From positions 124,001 to 188,000 of the forward strand of contig CAVPPH010000001.1 in the NCBI GenBank assembly GCA_963707275.1: a stretch of DNA of 64,000 bases, read 5' to 3'. This stretch comes from JACKBK01 sp963707275 (GTDB taxonomy: Bacteria; Chloroflexota; Anaerolineae; JAAEKA01). Below, piece by piece: positions 38,278-48,851 of the stretch (positions within the stretch are counted from its first letter, which is position 1; every line of letters starts with the position of its first letter). The notes beneath the pieces are model-generated. The model saw nothing but the letters and a program-made list of their open reading frames with translations, did no database searches and was not told the origin of the DNA. The translations under genes and the position numbers were made by a program.

Positions 38278-40000
38278 CGGTACGCCTTTCGAATGCTTGC
38301 ACTGGCCAGATCAACCAGGAATGTCAGTGCGATGTAGAACAGCAGCGTGACCACCACGCCGCTGTAGTCGAAACTGCTCAACTGCTCGGCCAGCAGCCGG
38401 CCCAGCCCGCCCGCGCCCACCAGCCCGACGACCACCGTCTCGCGGATGACGATCTCCCAGCGGTAGAGGGTGTAGGCCGTGAAGCGCGGCGCGGTCAGCG
38501 GCAGCACGCCGTAGAGAAATGCTCGCACGCGGCCCGTGCCCAGCGCTTGCAGCGAACGCACCGGCCGCTCATCCATGTTCTCCACCAATTCTGCCATCAA
38601 TCGGCCCAGAACGCCAAGGTTGTATATGCCCAGCGCCAGCGCGCCGGGCAACACACCGGGGAAGAAGACGAACAGCAGCATCAACGCCCAGACGGGCGAA
38701 GGGATGGCGCGCTGCACCAGCAGCAGCCCGCGCGTGAACACCAGCACAACCCAGCCCAGCCAGCGGCGCGCCCGTCCCTGGCTGCCGGCGGCCATCAGTG
38801 TGCCAGGCAAGGCAAAGTTGCGCGCCGCGGGAAAGGCCAGAATCAGCCCACCGACCGCCGCGAAGGCCGTTGCCAGCACCGACATCGCCAGCGTCTGACC
38901 CGACATTTTCAGCAGTACCGCCAGTTGCGGCAGGGTCAGCGACAGCGGAAATACGTCGTCGATCAGCCCGGCCAGCAGCGTTAGCGTCTTGGGTGCCCAC
39001 AGCTTGGGGATCGACGGGTCGATGTACCAGAACGACAGCACGGTCAGCAGCGCCGGCCACGATCAACGAGCCACTGATGAAACGGTCGCCCTGGGGCAGC
39101 GCCGGCCTGGCCGCGCCACGGCAGCTCAGCCAGTCCCTCGATGGGCGTCGCGTCGCTGGTGGTGCAGGTGACCATCCGGCCCATCCGCTGGCGCAGCACG
39201 CTGCTCCACAGGTCGGTCAGCGCGCACAGCGCAAACAGCGCGTAGAACAGCGTCCACATTTCGTTGTAGTTCAGCGTCTGGAAGCTGAGCAGGATCTCGT
39301 AGCCCAGCCCGCCGGCGCCGATCATCCCCAGCACCACCGAGGCGCGGATCGAACACTCCAGCCGGTAGAAGGCGTAGGAGATCATGTCCGGCATCGCCTG
39401 CGGCAGCAGCCCGTAAAGCAGCGCCTTGAACGGCGCCACGCCGCTGGTCATCAGCACGTCGAACGGCTCGTGCCGGCGCGTCGTCGATGGCCTCGGCGAA
39501 CACCTTGGCGACGATCGCGCCGAAGGGGATCGCGATGGCCAGAATGGCGGCCAGCGGGTCCAGCCCCAGGATGATGACGAAGAACAGCCCCCAGATCACC
39601 TCGTGGATGCCGCGCGGAATGGCCAGCACGCCGCGGGAAACTGCCCATGGCGCACGGTAGAGTGTTGGCCGGCGGCGGGTCGGCACGGTCGCCTTCCACA
39701 TCGTCTCGGAGACCAGCAGGCTGCCGGCAAAACCGAGCACGAGGCTGAGGAAGGTTCCCAGCACTGCGTAGCCGACCGTGACCAGCGTCGCTTCGAACGT
39801 CAGGCGCAGAAATTGCGGACTGAGGTCTGGCTGGACGGCGGCCTGCAGCGAAGTCTACGATCTGCGGGATGCCGCCGGGGTTGACCAGCGCCCTGCCGCC
39901 GATGCCGAGCTGCGCGAGCGACCAGACCAGCAGAAGCAGCAGCGCGCCGGTCCAGGCGGTGCGGCTATTGAGCTGGCCGCGGCCGCGCCGGGGTGGTCAC
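38274..40000 (-). CDS. phnE: Fused double PhnE-type permease, at least five frameshifts
   Basis: Across several frames the protein reads GQLNSRTAWTGALLLLLVW, LRLTFEATLVTVGYAVLGTF, GIHEVIWGLFFVIILGLDPL, the EAA-loop region VAPFKALLYGLLPQAM and SIRASVVLGMIGAGGLGYEI, then ALLTVLSFWYIDPSIPKLW and a second copy with RAIPSPVWALMLLFVF, RVRAFLYGVLPLTAPRF and IRETVVVGLVGAGGLG. Two complete PhnE permease domains are thus fused in about 570 residues. Frames change near 39990, 39855, 39470, 39085 and 39055. GTG 40000 is the probable start. Confidence 0.7.
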
Positions 40001-40041
40001 TGTTGCCGGGGCAGGTGAAAGCAGAGCCGACGCGCCATGGA

Positions 40042-40798
40042 TCAGGCCTCGATGCGGTACAGCGACTGCACCATGATGGGCGACACCTCGGCGGGCGGGG
40101 CGTCGAACACCACCCGGCCGTGGCGCAGTCCGATCAAGCGGTCGGTGTGGCTCAGCGCGTACTCGAAGGCGTGCAGGCTGACCACCAGCGTCTTGCCGGT
40201 CTGCTGGCTCAGCGTGCCGAAGAGGTCCATGATCTCGCGGCTGCGAGCCGGGTCGAGGCTGGAGATCGGTTCGTCGGCCAGGATCGCGGCCGGGTTCTGA
40301 ATCAACACGCGGGCCAGCGCGACCCGCTGCTGCTGGCCGCCGGAGAGCTGGTCGGTGCGTTCGTAGAGCTTTTCGGGGATGCCGACCTGCGTCAGCGCGT
40401 CGAAGGCCGCCTGCGTGTTGAGCGGGTAGACCAGCGACGCGACCGCTTTCCAGAGCGGCCAGTCGCCCAGCCGCCCGGCATTGACGTTGTGGACGACGCG
40501 CAGGTTGCCGACCAGATCGAACTGCTGGTGCACCGTCCCGACACGCCGCTGGATAGAGCGCAGCCTGCCGCGTTCCCAGCCGCGCCAGATCCTGGCCCAT
40601 GACGCGCACCTCGCCCTGATCGGGCAGCAACGAGCCGTTGAGCAGGTTGATCAGCGTGCTCTTGCCCGCGCCGCTGGGCCCGACCAGCGCGACCCGCTCG
40701 CCCGGCATGACGCGCAGAGTCACGCCTTGCAGAGCGGCGGTGTTGCCGAACTGCTTGCTGACGTTGTTCAGTTCGAAGATGGGGGTAGTGTCGGTCAC
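40042..40798 (-). CDS. phnC: PhnC-type phosphonate/oxyanion ABC ATP-binding protein, one frameshift
   Basis: ATG 40798 opens PIFELNNVSKQFGNTAALQG with Walker A GPSGAGKSTLINLLNGSLLP. One frame change near 40568 (the restored sequence is LRSIQRRVGTVHQQFDLVGN) leads to LSGGQQQRVALARVL, Walker B ILADEPISSLD and the H-loop VSLHAFEYAL. All ATPase motifs are present in about 252 residues. It energises the fused PhnE permease. Confidence 0.8.
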
Positions 40799-40815
40799 GG
40801 CGCGCTTCCCGGTGG

Positions 40816-40900
40816 CTCACTCGTACTCGTACTCGTACTCCTACTCGGTTTACGATCCAGACGAGTACGAGGAAGAGTAGAAGTACGAGTAGGAGTAGGA
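40816..40900. repeat. Word-repeat hairpin E (ACTCGT words)
   Basis: CTCGTACTCGT (40820-40830) pairs with ACGAGTACGAG (40861-40871), and TACTCCTACTC (40836-40846) with GAGTAGGAGTA (40887-40897). It fills the gap between the binding-protein and ATPase genes. The same word builds hairpin F, 8 kb away. Confidence 0.7.
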
Positions 40901-40903
40901 TAA

Positions 40904-41827
40904 TCAATTCACGATCTTGCCGATCTCGCGACCGACGGCCTCGATCTGGGCGTAGTTGTCGTTGTTGGTTTCGATGAACTTCTTGGCGCCGAAGAGATCA
41001 AGGATCTGGGCGTCGTCAGCATTGGCGGGATCGAGCGCGGTGAAGGCGGCCGTCACCTTGGCCGGAAAGTCAGCGCCGTATTGTGCGGTCGCTTCCGGGT
41101 TCAGTACCCAGTGGTAATCGTGGTAGGACGGGGTACGCCAGAGCACCACCACCTTTGACAGGTCTACCTCGCCGCTGGCGACCCGGCTGTCCCAGACCTG
41201 CTCGTTGAGCGCGCCCGCGTCGTAGGTTCCCGCCTCGACTAACTGGATCGTTTTGTCGTGCGATCCGGAGAAGCCTGCCTCGCCGGTGAAATCATCCAGC
41301 GTCACGCCGGCCTGGCTGAGGAAGTACTGCGGCATCAGCCGTCCTGATGTAGACGAGTCGCTGCCGAAGGTGAAGGTGTGATCTTTCAGCTCCGCCAGCC
41401 CGCTCGTGTCGTCGAACGGCTGCAAACCGCTGGCCGCGTTGGCGATGAAGACGCTGTGAAACGCCTCGTCGATGTCGCGCTGCACCAGCGCTTCGGCGCC
41501 GGGCACTTGCGAGCGCGCCTGCACCCCCGTCAGCCCGCCGAACCAGACCATGTCCAGGTCGCCGGAGCGGAACGCTGACACCGCCGCGGTGTAGTCGGTT
41601 ACCGGCTTGTACTCAACCGGAACGCCCAGCTCGGCCGACAGGTAGTCGGACAACAGGGTGAACTGGCGCTGTAGCATCTCCGGGTCCTGGTCAGGGATAG
41701 CGCCGATGACGAAGGGTACTTGTTCGGCGGGAGTGTCGGCCGGTGCGGGCTGCGCAGGCGGGGCCTGGCAAGCGGCCGCCAACAAAGCGGCCAACGTAAG
41801 AACGATAAGGAGCAGAAATCTCTTCAC
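40904..41827 (-). CDS. phnD: PhnD-like oxyanion-binding lipoprotein
   Basis: This intact 307-residue lipoprotein (signal ending ALLAAAC) matches PhnD/PtxB-type binding proteins: IGAIPDQDPEMLQRQFTLLS, DMVWFGGLTGVQAR, FGSDSSTSGRLMPQYFL, GFSGSHDKTIQLVEAGTY and TPSYHDYHWVL. The branch with IPDQDPE and SSTSGRLMP is, as I recall, the one named putative selenate-binding rather than phosphonate-binding, so the substrate may be selenate or another oxyanion. It is the first gene of the importer operon. Confidence 0.8.
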   Translation of the reverse strand: MKRFLLLIVLTLAALLAAACQAPPAQPAPADTPAEQVPFVIGAIPDQDPEMLQRQFTLLSDYLSAELGVPVEYKPVTDYTAAVSAFRSGDLDMVWFGGLTGVQARSQVPGAEALVQRDIDEAFHSVFIANAASGLQPFDDTSGLAELKDHTFTFGSDSSTSGRLMPQYFLSQAGVTLDDFTGEAGFSGSHDKTIQLVEAGTYDAGALNEQVWDSRVASGEVDLSKVVVLWRTPSYHDYHWVLNPEATAQYGADFPAKVTAAFTALDPANADDAQILDLFGAKKFIETNNDNYAQIEAVGREIGKIVN

Positions 41828-41864
41828 GGGTAGTTCCCTTTCTGACTTGAAAATAGCGCTTCAT

Positions 41865-41946
41865 TGTCATTGCGAGCCGCGGCGGCGAAGCAATCTTTCT
41901 GCTCAACCGGAGAGACTGCTTCGGCGGCCGCCGCCTCGCAGTGACA
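41865..41946. repeat. TGTCATTGCGAG...GAAGCAATCT inverted repeat element
   Basis: The left arm (TGTCATTGCGAG then GAAGCAATCT, 41865-41896) faces the right arm (AGACTGCTTC then CTCGCAGTGACA, 41913-41946), imperfectly complementary by C/T changes. It resembles the widespread MITE-like CATTGCGAG intergenic repeats of many bacteria. It lies upstream of phnD. Confidence 0.65.
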
Positions 41947-42014
41947 TTTTCATCGATGGTTGTGCGTAACGCGCATGGTCGTCTAAACAGTAAAGTGTGA
42001 GTGTGGCCGTCCGT

Positions 42015-42096
42015 CCACGAATGACTGAAGCCACACGAATACACGAATTCCCGGAGTGCGCTATTCGTGTATTCGTGATGCCGCAGGCATTCGTGG
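42015..42096. repeat. CGAAT-word nested hairpin
   Basis: CACGAATACACGAAT (42034-42048) and ATTCGTGTATTCGTG (42063-42077) form a perfect 15-bp stem with a 14-base loop, enclosed by CCACGAATG (42015-42023) and CATTCGTGG (42088-42096). It follows the methyltransferase gene and may terminate it. Confidence 0.75.
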
Positions 42097-42107
42097 ATGG
42101 CGGTCGG

Positions 42108-42842
42108 TCAGGGTTTGTTAGCAATGGCCAGCATGGCCGGGCTGTCGTTGTGCAACGGCGCATCGTCGTAGCCGTCAGTGAAACTAACTGCCACAAAACC
42201 GGCATCCAGCAGCAGGTCGGTCAATTCCGCGGCGCTAAACAGACGGTAGCGCAGCACGTAGCGCTGGCTCGCTCCATCCGCGCCGACGTCAAAGAGTTCG
42301 GTCAGCACGCTGCTGTGCGGGTCGAACGAGCGTGTTACCTCGGCGACGTTGTTCGGGCCCTCAAAGCGTTCGAAGGGCTTCATGTTGCGGACCGTGACAT
42401 CGCGCTGCGGCGCCTCCACGGCCAGGCGCGCGCCGGGCCGCAGTAGGGTGAACGCGTTGCCCAGCAGCGCCAGATTGTCGCCGCTCGCCGAAAGTTGCCC
42501 CAGCGTGGTGAACAGGCAGATGGCTGCCTCGAACGGCCGGTGGTCATCGAAGGTTTCCGCGGCAGCTTGCTGAAACTCGACCGTAACGCTGGCTTCGGCG
42601 GCCCGTTGGCGCGCGGCTGCGATCATCGCCGCGGACGGGTCGATGCCGACCACATCGAAGCCGCGCCGCGCCAGTTCGATGCTGTGCCTGCCAAACCCGC
42701 AGCCGATGTCCAACACCCGTGCCGGCGGCGTTATCGCGAGGCGCGGCGTCAGGAAGTCGATCTCGCGTGCCGTGCGCTCCTCGGTCAGCAGCGGGTGGCG
42801 CAGGAAGGGCGAGTTGTCGCGGAAGAAGTTGGGCGATTCCAT
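42108..42842 (-). CDS. Class I SAM-dependent methyltransferase
   Basis: This intact 244-residue protein has SAM motif I VLDIGCGFGRHSIELAR, motif II region GIDPSAAMIAAAR, and CLFTTLGQLS at motif IV. The beta-strand-rich C-terminal half (YVLRYRLFSAAELTDLLLDA) fits small-molecule methyltransferases of the Methyltransf_25/11 type. The substrate is unknown. It lies 143 bp downstream of the radical SAM gene on the same strand. Confidence 0.8.
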   Translation of the reverse strand: MESPNFFRDNSPFLRHPLLTEERTAREIDFLTPRLAITPPARVLDIGCGFGRHSIELARRGFDVVGIDPSAAMIAAARQRAAEASVTVEFQQAAAETFDDHRPFEAAICLFTTLGQLSASGDNLALLGNAFTLLRPGARLAVEAPQRDVTVRNMKPFERFEGPNNVAEVTRSFDPHSSVLTELFDVGADGASQRYVLRYRLFSAAELTDLLLDAGFVAVSFTDGYDDAPLHNDSPAMLAIANKP

Positions 42843-42985
42843 AGGTGGTTGTGGTTACAGGCGCGTCGGTAATGCTGCCAGCGCGGCGTCCGACAGCGTC
42901 TCAGTCCGGTCAGACCCGCCAGTTATTCTTGCGGTGGTGCGTGCAGGTCCCCACTCACGGTGGGGAAATATACGTTGCGCTTCTT

Positions 42986-43885
42986 TCAGAGGCAGCTGCG
43001 CACATCCAGCAGCGGCAGGTCCTGCCGTTCCAGCTCCTCCAGCGCCTCGAAAGGAATGGCCGCGTCCATCTGCTCGGCGGCTTCGGCCCAGTTGTCGAAC
43101 CACTCGCGGTCGATCCCGTCAACGTCGTCCACGATGCGCAGGCGGTCGATCTGGTACGTTTCCTTGAGCATCTTCATCTCGCGAGCGACGCTCTCCGGGG
43201 AGCGCTGGCGGTAGGATGTGCCGTAGACCGCGTCCTGGCACCACTCGCAGCCGTAGGGGCAGCCGCGCGCCGTGGACACGGTCAGCGATGAGTAGCCGTT
43301 GGTCTCGCGCCAGGTGTCCAGGTAGCGATCCATGTCGATCAGATCGCGGGCTGGCATGGGCAGCTCGTCCAGGTTTTCGATGTTGGGCCGCGGCGGGTTG
43401 ACCACCGGATCGCCGCATTCGTCGCGGTAGGCGACGCCTAACTCGTGCTGAAACGCCTCGCGGGTGAACTGACCGGCGTCCAGCAGATCCAGCAGGCGAG
43501 TGATTGTCAGCTCGCCTTCGTGGTGTACCACGACATCGACCTGCGGAAAGGCCAGATAGCGCCACGGGTATTTGGTCGCGTCAGGCCCGCCGAAGATCAC
43601 CGGGACGCCGGCGTCGTGCGCGGTGGCAGCCAGCCGCAGCGCGATGTCACGGTTGGGCAGCAGCGCGGCGACGCCAACTGCGTCGGGTTTCTCAGCGGCC
43701 AGGCGGCGTGCAAAGGCTGTCTCGTCCGCCTCGAACGTACCATCGAAGATCGCAACGCCGTGGCCGTTTTCGCGGACGTAACTGGCCAGATAGAGCAGGC
43801 CCAGTGGAAAGTATGGGCTGGCTGACGCCTGCTCTTCCGGGCTCAGGCTGAGAAAGACAGGGTGACAGAGAAGCAGTTTTGCCAT
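42986..43885 (-). CDS. B12-binding-type radical SAM protein, short form
   Basis: This 299-residue protein begins with a cobalamin-binding-like Rossmann domain (FPLGLLYLASYVRENGHGVA, VGVAALLPNRD, VIFGGPDATKYPW) and then the radical SAM motif ARGCPYGCEWCQ (CX3CX2C) at about residue 205. Typical B12 radical SAM enzymes run to 450 or more residues, and this one ends FEALEELERQDLPLLDVRSC, so the barrel is only half present. It may be truncated at the 42986 stop or be a real short form. The reaction is unknown. Confidence 0.75.
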   Translation of the reverse strand: MAKLLLCHPVFLSLSPEEQASASPYFPLGLLYLASYVRENGHGVAIFDGTFEADETAFARRLAAEKPDAVGVAALLPNRDIALRLAATAHDAGVPVIFGGPDATKYPWRYLAFPQVDVVVHHEGELTITRLLDLLDAGQFTREAFQHELGVAYRDECGDPVVNPPRPNIENLDELPMPARDLIDMDRYLDTWRETNGYSSLTVSTARGCPYGCEWCQDAVYGTSYRQRSPESVAREMKMLKETYQIDRLRIVDDVDGIDREWFDNWAEAAEQMDAAIPFEALEELERQDLPLLDVRSCL

Positions 43886-44136
43886 GTGGTCTCCTTGTTG
43901 TGGAACAAAAGCGACAAGTTCAAGTCAGCAGGTGGCCATTGTATAATAGTCACTCCAGATTACAGAAATCTTACCAAAACCGGCCAATACTGGTACAAGT
44001 TTCGTCAGGACGCTTCCCATTGGGCCGGTGAATACGATTGCCAATTGTTAGCTGTTTCCATCCTGGTGTGTTATAATCCCGCCTGACCTTCGGCCAGCCA
44101 GCCGAAGGCGTTTCCTGAAAGGAGAGCATAAAAACC
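43886..44136 (+). promoter_or_regulatory. Promoter region of the tig-clpP-clpX cluster
   Basis: Two perfect -10 boxes, TATAAT at 43942-43947 and at 44072-44077, lie upstream of tig. The second gives a leader of roughly 55 bases; its -35 is weak (TTAGCT or TTGTTA at a suboptimal distance). No other gene is seen in this 250-bp gap. Confidence 0.55.
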
Positions 44137-45603
44137 TTGAAAATCACAACAGAACAGTTGCCCAATTGCATGATTGCTCTTACCGTTGAGCCCGATCCCG
44201 AACGCGTGGATGAGGCGCTCAAGCGCGCGGCCCGCAAGGTGGCGCAGAAATACACGGTGCCGGGCTATCGCAAAGGCAAGGCGCCCTACGCCGCCGTTGT
44301 CCGGGCCTATGGCAAGGAAGCGTTGTACGAACAGGTCGTCGAGGACATGGGCGACGAGGTCTATCGTGAGGCGCTGGAGGAATCGGGTCTCGAACCCATC
44401 GCTCCCGGCGAGTTGCAGGACGTCAGCTTCGATCCACTGGTCTTTCATCTGTTGCTGCCCATGGCGCCGGAAGTTGATCTGGGCGACTATCGCTCTGTGC
44501 GCGTCGAGCGGACCGAGGTCACTGTCGATGAGGACGCTGTCGACAAAGAGATCACCCGGTTACAGGAAGCAAACGCTGATTGGGTTCCGGTGGAAGATGA
44601 TGGCGCGCAGTACGGCGATTTGCTCACCATGAGTCTGGTCGGCGTCGTTGACGATGTCCAGTTCATCGAGGACGAGGCGTTCGAGATCGAGCTGCAAGAG
44701 GACAACGACGTGTTTCCGCCCGACTTCGACGCCAACTTCCTGGGGGCGAAGGCCGAGGACGTCCTGTCGTTCGACGTCGAGTATCCCGAAGACTGGCACA
44801 CGGCGCGCGCCGGTTCCACGGCGCATTTCGATACGACGGTGCAGAGCGTCAAGCGCAGGGAACTCCCGCCGCTGGACGATGATTTCGCGCCGCTGGTCGG
44901 AGATTTCGACACGCTTGACGACCTGAAAGCCAGCATCCGCGCTGGCATGTTGGAAGAGGCGCAGACCCAAGCTGACAACGAGTATGCCAACACGGCCCTC
45001 GGTCAGATGATCGAAGTCGCGACCATCGAGTATCCCGACGTTTTGCTGGAGGACTACACCGAGCGGGCCGTCCGCGAGCAGCAATCGATGATCAGCCGGC
45101 TGGGCATTCCGTTCAGTGAATACCTGCGGCTCGTGGGCCAGTCAGAAGCGCAGTTCCGCGCTCAGGCCAGAGAAACCTCGCGCATGCAGTTGCACAGCGA
45201 CCTGGTGATGCAGAAGTTGATCGACGTGGAACATCTTGAGCCCACCGACGATGAGATCGACGTCCGCATTCAGGAATTGCTGGATCGCGAGCGGGACGAC
45301 GTCGATGAACTGCGCGAGATGCTGGAGTCCGAGGGCGGCCGGCACGCAGTCATGCACGACGTGGAGCGCCGCAACGCGATTCTGCGCGTCATCGCAATCG
45401 CCGACGGCACCGCGCCGACCATCGAGGAAGTGGAAGCGATGGCCGCAGAGCGCGCCGACCGCGAGGCTGCTGCGGCTGAATTGCTTGATGCTGACGCTGA
45501 TGCGGATGCAGAGGACGAAGCTGGCGAGGCAACGCCAGAAGCTGTGGCTGACGACGTTGTACCTGCCGAAGAAGCTGAACCGACCGTGGCCGCTGAAGGC
45601 TAA
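44137..45603 (+). CDS. tig: Trigger factor, ribosome-associated peptidyl-prolyl isomerase chaperone
   Basis: This intact 488-residue protein starts at TTG 44137. The N-terminal ribosome-binding domain has VPGYRKGKAPYAAVVRAYG, a variant of the GFRxGxxP signature. A degenerate PPIase domain (DWVPVEDDGAQYGDLLTMSL ... FPPDFDANFLG) and the long helical C-domain follow. The tail is very acidic and Ala-rich (DADADADAEDEAGEATPE). Its order before clpP and clpX is the usual bacterial proteostasis cluster. Confidence 0.9.
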   Translation: MKITTEQLPNCMIALTVEPDPERVDEALKRAARKVAQKYTVPGYRKGKAPYAAVVRAYGKEALYEQVVEDMGDEVYREALEESGLEPIAPGELQDVSFDPLVFHLLLPMAPEVDLGDYRSVRVERTEVTVDEDAVDKEITRLQEANADWVPVEDDGAQYGDLLTMSLVGVVDDVQFIEDEAFEIELQEDNDVFPPDFDANFLGAKAEDVLSFDVEYPEDWHTARAGSTAHFDTTVQSVKRRELPPLDDDFAPLVGDFDTLDDLKASIRAGMLEEAQTQADNEYANTALGQMIEVATIEYPDVLLEDYTERAVREQQSMISRLGIPFSEYLRLVGQSEAQFRAQARETSRMQLHSDLVMQKLIDVEHLEPTDDEIDVRIQELLDRERDDVDELREMLESEGGRHAVMHDVERRNAILRVIAIADGTAPTIEEVEAMAAERADREAAAAELLDADADADAEDEAGEATPEAVADDVVPAEEAEPTVAAEG

Positions 45604-45645
45604 CGGCTGACCTGTATTACGAGAGACTATTGGAGGACAATTCAC

Positions 45646-46287
45646 GTGTTTGATCAGTATCCCCAGTCATTGGTTCCGATGGTCATCGAGACCACGGCCC
45701 GCGGCGAGCGCGCCTACGACATCTACTCGCTGCTGCTGCGCGAGCGCATCATCTTCCTGGGCACGCCCATCAACGACCAGATCGCCAATCTGATCGTCGC
45801 CCAGTTGCTCTACCTCAGCCGCGAGGACCCCGAGCGCGATATCCAGATGTACATCAACTCGCCCGGCGGCTCCGTCTATGCCGGGCTGGCCATCTACGAC
45901 ACCATGCAGATGATCGAAGCGCCCGTCAGCACGACGGCCGTGGGCGTGACCGCCAGCATGGGCACCGTGTTGCTGGCCGCCGGCCAGGCGGGCAAGCGCT
46001 ATGCTTTGCCGCACGCCACGGTACACATGCACCCGGCCGGCGGCGGCGCCCAGGGCTACACCCCGGACGTGCGCATCCAGTTCAAGGAGCTGGAGCGCGT
46101 CCAGACGCAGCTCTTCCACATCCTCGCCAAGCACACCGGCCAGCCGGCGAGTACGATCGAGGAGGATTTCGACCGCGATCGCTGGATGACCGCCATCGAG
46201 GCCAAGGACTACGGTCTGGTGGACGATGTGCTGGGCGACTCCACGGACGTCATCAAGGCGCTGGAAGACGATCGTTTACAGCGCTAA
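45646..46287 (+). CDS. clpP: ATP-dependent Clp protease proteolytic subunit
   Basis: This intact 213-residue protein starts at GTG 45646 with GGAGG 9 bases upstream. The serine protease triad is recognisable: Ser in GVTASMGTVLLAAG, His in HATVHMHPAGGG, Asp in the DRDRWMTAIEAKDYGLVD segment. IYINSPGGSV-type sequence (MYINSPGGSVYAG) is present. The His loop HMHPAGG differs from the usual MIHQPxGG. It works with ClpX encoded next. Confidence 0.92.
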   Translation: MFDQYPQSLVPMVIETTARGERAYDIYSLLLRERIIFLGTPINDQIANLIVAQLLYLSREDPERDIQMYINSPGGSVYAGLAIYDTMQMIEAPVSTTAVGVTASMGTVLLAAGQAGKRYALPHATVHMHPAGGGAQGYTPDVRIQFKELERVQTQLFHILAKHTGQPASTIEEDFDRDRWMTAIEAKDYGLVDDVLGDSTDVIKALEDDRLQR

Positions 46288-46296
46288 CTCAACCGT

Positions 46297-46337
46297 CTGA
46301 GAGGTCCGGCTGCTTGATGAGCCGCCGGACCTCTCAG
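46297..46337 (+). terminator. Hairpin between clpP and clpX
   Basis: CTGAGAGGTCCGGC (46297-46310) and GCCGGACCTCTCAG (46324-46337) are perfectly complementary over 14 bp. No T-run follows, so it may attenuate or stabilise rather than fully terminate; clpX starts 20 bp later. Confidence 0.7.
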
Positions 46338-46357
46338 GCCCGCCCTATCTTCACACC

Positions 46358-47656
<1,299 letters not shown>

Positions 47657-47681
47657 CCCTTCTGAGGTATCCACACCGTAG

Positions 47682-47709
47682 GGGCGGGGTCTCCCCGCCC
47701 GTCTTTTAC
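47682..47709 (+). terminator. GGGCGGGG/CCCCGCCC hairpin with T-run after clpX
   Basis: GGGCGGGG (47682-47689), loop TCT, CCCCGCCC (47693-47700), followed by GTCTTTTA. This is a compact rho-independent-type terminator 25 bp after the clpX stop, with a GTAGGGGCGGGG form often repeated in genomes of this group. Confidence 0.7.
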
Positions 47710-47753
47710 TCACGGCAACCCACCCAGTTCGGACACACCCATCGCATCCTCCG

Positions 47754-48746
47754 ATGATCGTCGTCAACGACACCCAGTGCAAGGCAATCGCCGAGCGGCT
47801 GCGCGGCCAGCGTGTGCGTCCCGACGAGTTCCTCTTCGTCCCGGCCACGGTGGACGAGGCGCTGCGCGAGGCCAACTACTGGGCCTTTGCCATCGCTATC
47901 TGCCAGCACACCAAGAGTCTGGCAGGGCGTCATCGACGGCCGCTGGAGCCGCGGCTGGGACTACCTGATCCGCGCCACGCGGCGGGTGGTGGACGAGGTA
48001 GCCTCGGCCGAGGCCATGGCTGCCATCGACGGCGACCGGCTGCGCGCCATCCTCTCCGACGACTTCGATCCCGCTTCTTCGACAGTCGATCGCGTCGAGG
48101 AGCGCGTGGATCAACTGCACGCGGTGGCGGATGCGCTGCTGGACGACTACGACGGGCAGGCCATGAACGTCTACTGCCAGGCGGGTGGACATATCGCCGG
48201 CGAGGGCGGCATCTTCGACCGTCTGCGCGCTGTGCCGCCCTACTCCGATCCGCTGGATAAGAAGGCGCAATTGCTGGTCGGCCAACTGGATGCCGCCGGC
48301 ATCTGGCCGCTGGAGGATCCGCAGAACCTCAAGGTGTGCATGGATTACCACGCGATGCGGGTCGCCCTGCGCACCGGCATCGTGGAGGTGACCGATCCCG
48401 GCTTGCTGATCGCGCTCAAGCAGAAGGCCGTCGTCAGCGACGACATCAATCACGCGGTGCGCCGGGCCGTCTCCGACGCCTGCGACTCTGGTGGTGGCCG
48501 CAGAGCGGCGTCAGCGTCTTCGAGTTCGACAAATGGATCTGGCACCTGGGACGCAGTTGCTGTTTCTACGACCACGAGCCGATCTGCGGGCCGCGCACCT
48601 GCCACAAGATGGACATCTGCACTTACATCAAGGCCGTGGACTACGCCTGCCCCGGCAAGTGCTCGCTGGACGGCGCCTGCAAGGGCAGCCGCGACGATTT
48701 CTACAAGGCGTTCTGGGAAACCAACGTCTACACCGAGTTCTATTGA
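47754..48746 (+). CDS. Conserved-looking protein with Cys-rich C-terminus, family not recognised, frameshifted
   Basis: The gene from ATG 47754 runs through frame changes near 47925 and 48490 to a stop at 48746, about 330 residues. The body is helical (EANYWAFAIAICQHT, VCMDYHAMRVALRTGIVEVT). The last 60 residues hold eight or more Cys: HLGRSCCFYDHEPICGP, TCHKMDICTYIKAVDYACPG, KCSLDGACKGSRDDFY. The spacing suggests an Fe-S or zinc cluster; the fold might be a helix-hairpin-helix glycosylase-like or queuosine-salvage-like protein, but I cannot assign it. Confidence 0.5.
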
Positions 48747-48747
48747 T

Positions 48748-48822
48748 CTCGTACTCGTACTCCTCCTCGTACTCTTACTCGAATCCGAACGAGGACGAGG
48801 AGGAGGTACGAGTACGAGTACG
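48748..48822. repeat. Word-repeat hairpin F (ACTCGT words)
   Basis: GTACTCGTACTCCTCCTCGT (48751-48770) is complementary to a segment starting ACGAGGAGGAGG (from about 48795) with one bulged G. It starts 2 bp after the Cys-rich protein's stop. It is built from the same word as hairpin E. Confidence 0.7.
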
Positions 48823-48851
48823 AAAGGTAGTAGCCCGGTTCGTCTCACCTC

